From: Mariannaea sp. PMI_226
Taxonomy: Eukaryota; Ascomycota; Sordariomycetes; Hypocreales; Nectriaceae
Assembly: GCA_024336345.1 (NCBI GenBank)
Contig: JANFOG010000010.1
Location: forward strand, 1,054,001 to 1,118,000
Reading direction: 5' to 3'
Length of the DNA: 64,000 nucleotides
Every line of letters starts with the position of its first letter. The first letter of the stretch is position 1. Positions 58,946-64,000 of this stretch are shown here, one piece after another. Below the pieces are notes generated by a model. That model was not told where the DNA came from. It was given only the letters and a program-made list of their open reading frames with translations, and made no database searches. The position numbers and the translations under genes were made by a program.

Positions 58946-59839
58946 TCATCGTGTCTGTGATACTTCTGGGGGAATGAAGCTAGAGAAGTCATGTTTCAGA
59001 TAGGTGGAGGTCAACTGCCTGGGGTAAGTGTCTTCGTATTGTTGCAATCTTGGCCCTATAACGTGAATATAGTGTGCTGCTTCGGCTTTAATGTAATTTT
59101 GTATTAGGTTGCAGTTGCAATTCGTGTGCTGCAATAACTGCGTCTTGAGGCGGAGGATCTCTTCATTCAGTTCATTCACGCATCTAGACAGGATTCTGTG
59201 ACGCTGCTCTATAGCCTGTTCATCGGACTGAAGCCTAGCAAGATCTTCCCTCTTTCTTATGCGACATTTGATGGCAGCAATGCGGTTTCTCTCTTGCACT
59301 CGCTTATATTTCGTGCTTTGTTTGTGTATATTAACTTCGTTGCTAAGGTCAATCTTATTCGCGTAAGTCCCAATCCCCTTCCTCCTCAAATCATTGGTAC
59401 TGTCTCGTCTGGAACTGCGTCTAGTGGATTTAGGAGCTGCAAGCTCACTGAGCTGTGTCTTGCGATTTCCAGCAGTAGTTCTGGTTGGCTTTTGCAAAGA
59501 TTGTAGCGAAGAAGTGAATATCGAAATGGGTTCGTCAGCGACCGTTAACAGGCGCTCGGATGATATCATGTTGTGGTCAATAGAGGAGTGTGCCTTAACT
59601 TGACAGTCTCCTGGGATGAAATCTGCGAAGGATACAAATTCGTCGTGTGGAAGGCAGGCTTGCCTGCATGAGGTAGTGAGGTCAACTTCATTCTGCATAG
59701 GTCCAGGGAAGGGTGACAAGCCATTAGGCTCCAAGAGCTCCAATTGCATATAGGATGGAAGGGTCGCGCCGTTCATCGTGAACTCGTCTCTGATAGTATT
59801 GTTTAGGATGTAGTCATCGAGCATTGTCGCCCCTTCCAT
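58946..59839 (-). CDS. bZIP transcription factor (ATF/CREB-like basic region)
   Basis: One uninterrupted frame from ATG 59839 encodes 297 residues. The N-terminal 170 residues are disordered and Ser/Thr-rich; a basic linker (KSTRRSSRRDS, about 137-147) may act as nuclear localisation signal. The basic region spans about 177-200 with the signature N-R-I-A-A-I-K-C-R (Asn185 to Arg193), the form typical of ATF/CREB-type fungal bZIPs. A leucine zipper follows from about 201 to 237 with heptad L/I positions. Cys-rich HTNCNCN comes right after. It binds DNA as a dimer in the nucleus; targets are unknown. The isolated position gives no functional hint. Confidence 0.9.
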   Translation of the reverse strand: MEGATMLDDYILNNTIRDEFTMNGATLPSYMQLELLEPNGLSPFPGPMQNEVDLTTSCRQACLPHDEFVSFADFIPGDCQVKAHSSIDHNMISSERLLTVADEPISIFTSSLQSLQKPTRTTAGNRKTQLSELAAPKSTRRSSRRDSTNDLRRKGIGTYANKIDLSNEVNIHKQSTKYKRVQERNRIAAIKCRIRKREDLARLQSDEQAIEQRHRILSRCVNELNEEILRLKTQLLQHTNCNCNLIQNYIKAEAAHYIHVIGPRLQQYEDTYPRQLTSTYLKHDFSSFIPPEVSQTR

Positions 59840-61456
59840 GTGCGGGAGAGTACGTGCTTCAGAATGTCAGGTCATACTGCTTAGGCAGCGCGGCAAAATA
59901 AACCTACAGTAGCTCATTATCTGCTGAGTTTTGGAACACTGACGGAAGGATGCTCTCTATGAATGATTCTTAGGCTTGTTGAATGACTTGGGAGGAGTTG
60001 ACCTTGGATTGGGGCCTGTTTGCGGGAGGTCGATGCAGTAAGGGGAACGGAAGCCTTGTTGAACCCGGGTGCGGCTCCATTTAAGTAACTCCAAGATGCT
60101 AGAGACCGACTGATTGCATATGGTAGCATTAGGTACCCAGATATACACTGCCTAAACTGAAGAAGATATGACTAAGAGGTGGCAACAACGAGCCAGGGGT
60201 CTGTCAGCAAGGTTCCTAAGTTTCCGGAAGACATTGCTCTACATACCAAGGCGCTAATGGGTGCGTCACAACCTAACATCTGAGTGTGGAGACGGCAGGA
60301 GGCTTACTTCGTACTTGATCTCACTCTCCGGGTCGTTGTCCAGAGCTCTAGGATCTCAAAGGCACACAAAAAAAAGGGGCAATTGCTATCAAGTCGACAC
60401 AGTCTTTGTCATTGTAGGTATCATAATAGTAGTTCCAGTCCAACACTAGTTCGCACTTTTGGCTAGACGCTTTGGAACTTACCCCTCCACTCCAGCCACA
60501 AGGGCTCTCCAGAGGTCTGGTGTGAGTGGTCCCATTAAAAGAGGAGCGTACGTGACTATGATTGGTCCAGCTGCCCGGAACATAACCGGGACCTGTGATT
60601 GGCCCCTGTAACTAAGACGCAAAAAGGGGCGGGGGAGCTATGACGCGCCATGACGCGTCGCGTCTCCTCTCGATGTGGCCGCAAGCAGCTCATGGAGTCC
60701 AGCAACTACAGCACTGGGTGGGTTTCGTGTCATTTTAAGAAAGCCCAATGCTTCTTACCACGATCAGCCGCAAAAAATCGATCGTCGCACCAAGGATACC
60801 GAGGAGGCGAATGAGATGTGTTTATCTGGGCAAATCCGTTCAAAAACTAAGCCGATTTCTGTGGACCGATTGCAATGGCCTTTGGATGGCTCCCTAGTGG
60901 TCTTGGTTGCGTAGGGACAAGTGCTGATCCAGGCTCAGCCTACTTCATGGGCGTGCAGCCGTTGATCGAGATCGTCAGATTTGCGAGTACGGTCCGGAGA
61001 TAACGTTGAGACCGGTCAAGGATTAGACATACATCTCTTTCATTGCCCTGGGATCGATATGGCAGACGAGGCCCCATTGTTGTTCTAGTGGCGACTAGGC
61101 TGGCTTTTGAAGGAAATCCTCGCTTGAAATGAAGATGGTCAAAGGCTCTAAGATGGCCAGTCCTTTAATGCCCACCCTCCATTTGAATCAATTGTGGTTA
61201 AATATGGGCTTCGGGAGAATCTGACTTTTAGTAGTCGCACCATTTCGCTCCTTACGTCAGTATTAGGGTGGGTTTACTATCCTCAACGCCGCATGCCTAT
61301 TCAATGCAGTCATTATAGAACCCTTTATCTACCTACTGCCCTCCTCCTTCACTTGCTGCATGCGCACTTCGGAAACTACAGGGTCATCTCCGACGTTCTA
61401 GCATCAGCTACCACTCAGTAGACAGCTGGAGAATACCACAACTGATCCAGCACACC
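59840..61456. other. Intergenic region between divergent genes
   Basis: Holds the promoters of the bZIP gene (minus) and the sulfurtransferase-like gene (plus). Short frames lacking ATG or motif are the only open stretches. GACGCGCCATGACGCGTCGCG-like repeated ACGCG words occur near 60640-60662 and could be binding sites (MluI-box-like), but this is only a pattern. Confidence 0.45.
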
Positions 61457-62582
61457 ATGGCTATACTGCCAACTTTCCCCTTTCCGACCGGTCGTTTGCC
61501 TCGATATAGCTCTCGCGCAGTCCTAGTATCTCTCAGTTATCACAGCACTATTAGGTTGCCATCAACCCGTCGCTCAATGTCCTCCTACCTCATGAGTCCG
61601 AGGGACCTGCACAATGCCCTCAAGATGAATGCACCATCTGATATCTCTCTCGAGCCACGAGTTATTCCTTTATGCGCGTCTTGGTTTCCAGCCAATGACC
61701 GCGAGGGTCGCACAGGTATCCAAGTCTTCCGCCAGAAACGGATCCCGAAAGCTCGCTTTTTTGACCTTGACAAGGTTGTCGACACGCACTCCCCTTTCCC
61801 TCATCTGCTACCCAGCGCCGTGGACTTCTCCACCTCTATGAGCGGGTTGGGCATCCGCAAGGAGGACATTCTGGTAGTGTATGATACAAAGGAGCTAGGC
61901 ATCTTCTCGGCACCGAGGGTAGGGTGGATGTTGAAGGTTTTTGGCCACCCGAAGGTGCACGTTCTCAATAACTTCCGGCTGTGGGTGGAACAGGACCTTC
62001 CGACAGAACAAGGGGACATACATAGCTTCAAGCATTGTACCTACCCGGTTCCTAAGATAGACAAGGGGAAAATTGCTAGCTATGAGGAAGTTCGCGAAGC
62101 AATTATGGACCATAACAAGGAGGGTAGAGAGGGCATACAGGTTCTGGATTCGCGATCTAGCGACGAATTCAGTGGAAGGTATCCGGGACCACGGCCGGAC
62201 TCTCCGTCGGGGCACATGCCCGGCTCCATAAATATCCCATACGACATGATGCTGGATCCGGAAACGAAGGCATTCTTGCCATCTGATCAACTGATGGAAC
62301 TGTTCAAAACGAAAAGTGTGGATCCTCTAAAGCCAATTATCTCGAGTGGAACAAGCATCACGGCGTATGTGGTTGAAACAGCACTGAATGAGGCCCAATG
62401 CGGTTCTTCCGATTCACGTAAGGTTTACGATGGAAGCTGGAGGTCAGTTTCTAGCCTCTCCCACCCCGCACCTCCTACATTGTTTTTTTCTACAAGATCC
62501 AAACCAAACCTGACTATCTCATAGTGAATGGACGGAAAGAGTACGGGCATCGGACTATTTGATTCGGAAGGCAGAGCCTTGA
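61457..62582 (+). CDS. Two-domain rhodanese / 3-mercaptopyruvate sulfurtransferase-like protein lacking the active Cys
   Basis: Two exons (61457-62442 and 62525-62582; 82-nt intron, donor GTCAGT, acceptor CATAG) encode 347 residues. The first 40 residues are Arg/Ser-rich without acids and look like a mitochondrial presequence; a second ATG at 61577 would remove it. The N-terminal rhodanese domain (about 45-190) has ARFFDLDKV and a VVYDTKELG strand. The C-terminal domain (about 205-347) has the QVLDSRSSDEF and GHMPGSINIPYD marks. In active enzymes the loop CGxGxTA carries the sulfur-transferring cysteine; here it reads S-G-T-S-I-T-A (residues 297-303), so Cys is replaced by Ser and the second Gly also by Ser. 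The protein may therefore be inactive or regulatory. The short last exon gives the family SEWTERVRA end. Confidence 0.87.
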
Positions 62583-64000
62583 GTATAGCGCTTGATGTGG
62601 AGTATGGAGAGCTCATTTATCTAATAGACTGAGACATGAGTTTGAGGGCTTGATTGGAAGGGAGGTGACAGCTTCGTTGCTTCTGCAAAGGAGGTGGGAT
62701 AATACTATTGTACCCACAACTCGCTTGTTGACAGTCCTTCGCATCCGGTCTTGGCTCTCGGGATCATACAATTTTTTCTTAGTGCCAAGAGAATATACTC
62801 GAGTGCCTTTGAACTCCATCATTAATTATTATTTTAATTGCAAATCATCATTCGAAATTCTTGCAGAACTCGGAAGCTGTAAACCCGTAAGTCCATCCAG
62901 GCAACCATACCTCATTCTCGATCCACTTATCGACGTTGCAAGTCATTGCAGCTGTCATGCCTTGTCAACTGGGCCTTCATCTGGCTAATTGCCCTAATGA
63001 ACTCTTATGTCCTATCTGAAGGCTCGGATGCTGTCTCTCTAGCTCAACCCTGGTATTGTCTGTCATTGACCCACTCCATCCTGTTCTGTCGATTCTGTCG
63101 ATACTTGAACGCCTGTTGACTTGTTTTTCTCCAAGAATTCTTTCGCTTTATTTCCTCCATAAGCTCGTCGCCCTATCCCCTCTTGAAGGTAGTCTTGCTG
63201 CCCTTAAGACTTGCTAGGCGTGCGGCCCTAGTGATCCATATATGGCCACAGATTTAGAGGTGATTTTGACCCATTTATAATATCACAGAGCCTGTCATGC
63301 TGTTGGTTCCCAAGACTATTAGCTGAAGCAAGGGACTAACCGTCGCAATGAAATCAATGATCAGGTGAGGGAGGCGGAAGTCCGGATGGCGGGGATTGGT
63401 TACTCGACTTGCAAAAACAGATGTATGCGTTACTATAGGCCTGAATAGTCGTTCCAAGTCTCTGGAATTGGAGTTTTTCGGCAATATCACGATTCGGCTG
63501 GCCATTGACTTACTCACGTACATTTCTGTTGAATATGTTGAATCAATTTTTGGGGAATTTATTGATAGCATTCTTTCCCCGTGTACCCTATCTTCCAAAG
63601 TGCCCTTAGTTCTATACGAGGGGGCGTTCTCAGGACTACATGATTATAGGACAACGTCATCTGCCGTGTCTAGTTCTGAGGCCTAGACCTGACTTAGTAC
63701 CTCACTCCATGGCTGAAGCCTCTATAGACAATCCCATCCAGTGAGGTAAATAGAATCTATCGTAAGATCCTTCCTATAGCTAAAATGCAAGCCCTTCTAT
63801 GCCTCTGAGGTTGACCTATCCTATGTGACACTATGGATACGGATACTGGGAATGGTCCATTCTTCCGCCAAGGGAGAGTTGTAGATGGCCGAAACTGTCT
63901 CGGTTTATGAGGTCAGGCACTGGGATCCCAAAACCATATGATAGTAGTCAAACGCCTTCACCATACCATAAAAATGCGTTGGCACAGCGAGCAGGACACA
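62583..64000. other. No supported gene to the window end
   Basis: Frames at 62650-62988, 63275-63598 and 63396-63686 either lack an ATG or overlap antisense to each other and have no motif. The region may hold 3' ends of genes lying beyond the window. Confidence 0.5.

Overview
The window looks like nuclear DNA of a filamentous ascomycete (Pezizomycotina). The genes are spread out and interrupted by short GT-AG introns (about 46-157 nt). Several protein families seen here are typical of such fungi. A 26-kb block of retroelements has been mutated almost wholly by C-to-T and G-to-A changes at CpA/TpG sites, the mark of repeat-induced point mutation (RIP). I cannot name the species.

Left gene-bearing arm, 1-29.2 kb. 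After about 4.4 kb with no convincing gene come a small secreted protein gene (4463-5269, minus), a classical short-chain dehydrogenase (6683-7477, plus), a large membrane protein (7882-9900, minus) and an intradiol ring-cleavage dioxygenase (12276-13307, plus). Next is a compact group with a biosynthetic flavour: a ToxD/enoyl-reductase-type MDR enzyme, a YCII-domain gene carrying a one-base frameshift, an alcohol O-acetyltransferase-like enzyme, a branched-chain amino-acid aminotransferase and, divergent from it, a C2H2 zinc-finger regulator (14342-22471). Aminotransferase, reductase, O-acetyltransferase and regulator together would suit amino-acid-derived (Ehrlich-type) alcohol esters; this is inference. 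A membrane-anchored thioredoxin (24234-24853), a beta-rich protein of unknown function (25261-26661) and a polytopic membrane protein with a poly-T frameshift (27748-29196) follow.

Retroelement island, 29.5-55.6 kb. This is a nest of LTR and LINE elements. It holds LTRs of one Ty3/gypsy family in both orientations at the two borders, a copia-like solo LTR (31798-32190), gag remains, a Tad-like LINE (about 36.3-42.2 kb), a solo LTR with target duplication CTTGC (43668-44067) and a structurally complete 7.54-kb chromodomain Ty3/gypsy element (44783-52324, minus, duplication GCCCT). The last two sit inside an older, heavily mutated element. The 7.54-kb element carries an extra open frame of about 510 codons on the strand opposite to pol, between pol and the 3' LTR.

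Right arm, 55.7-64 kb. The island abuts a Nudix-family gene cut off just before its catalytic Nudix box. Beyond are a C-terminal relic of an amino-acid permease, a (TCTA)n microsatellite, a bZIP regulator (58946-59839, minus) and a two-domain rhodanese/mercaptopyruvate sulfurtransferase-like protein whose active-site loop lacks the cysteine (61457-62582, plus). The last 1.4 kb holds nothing I can call.
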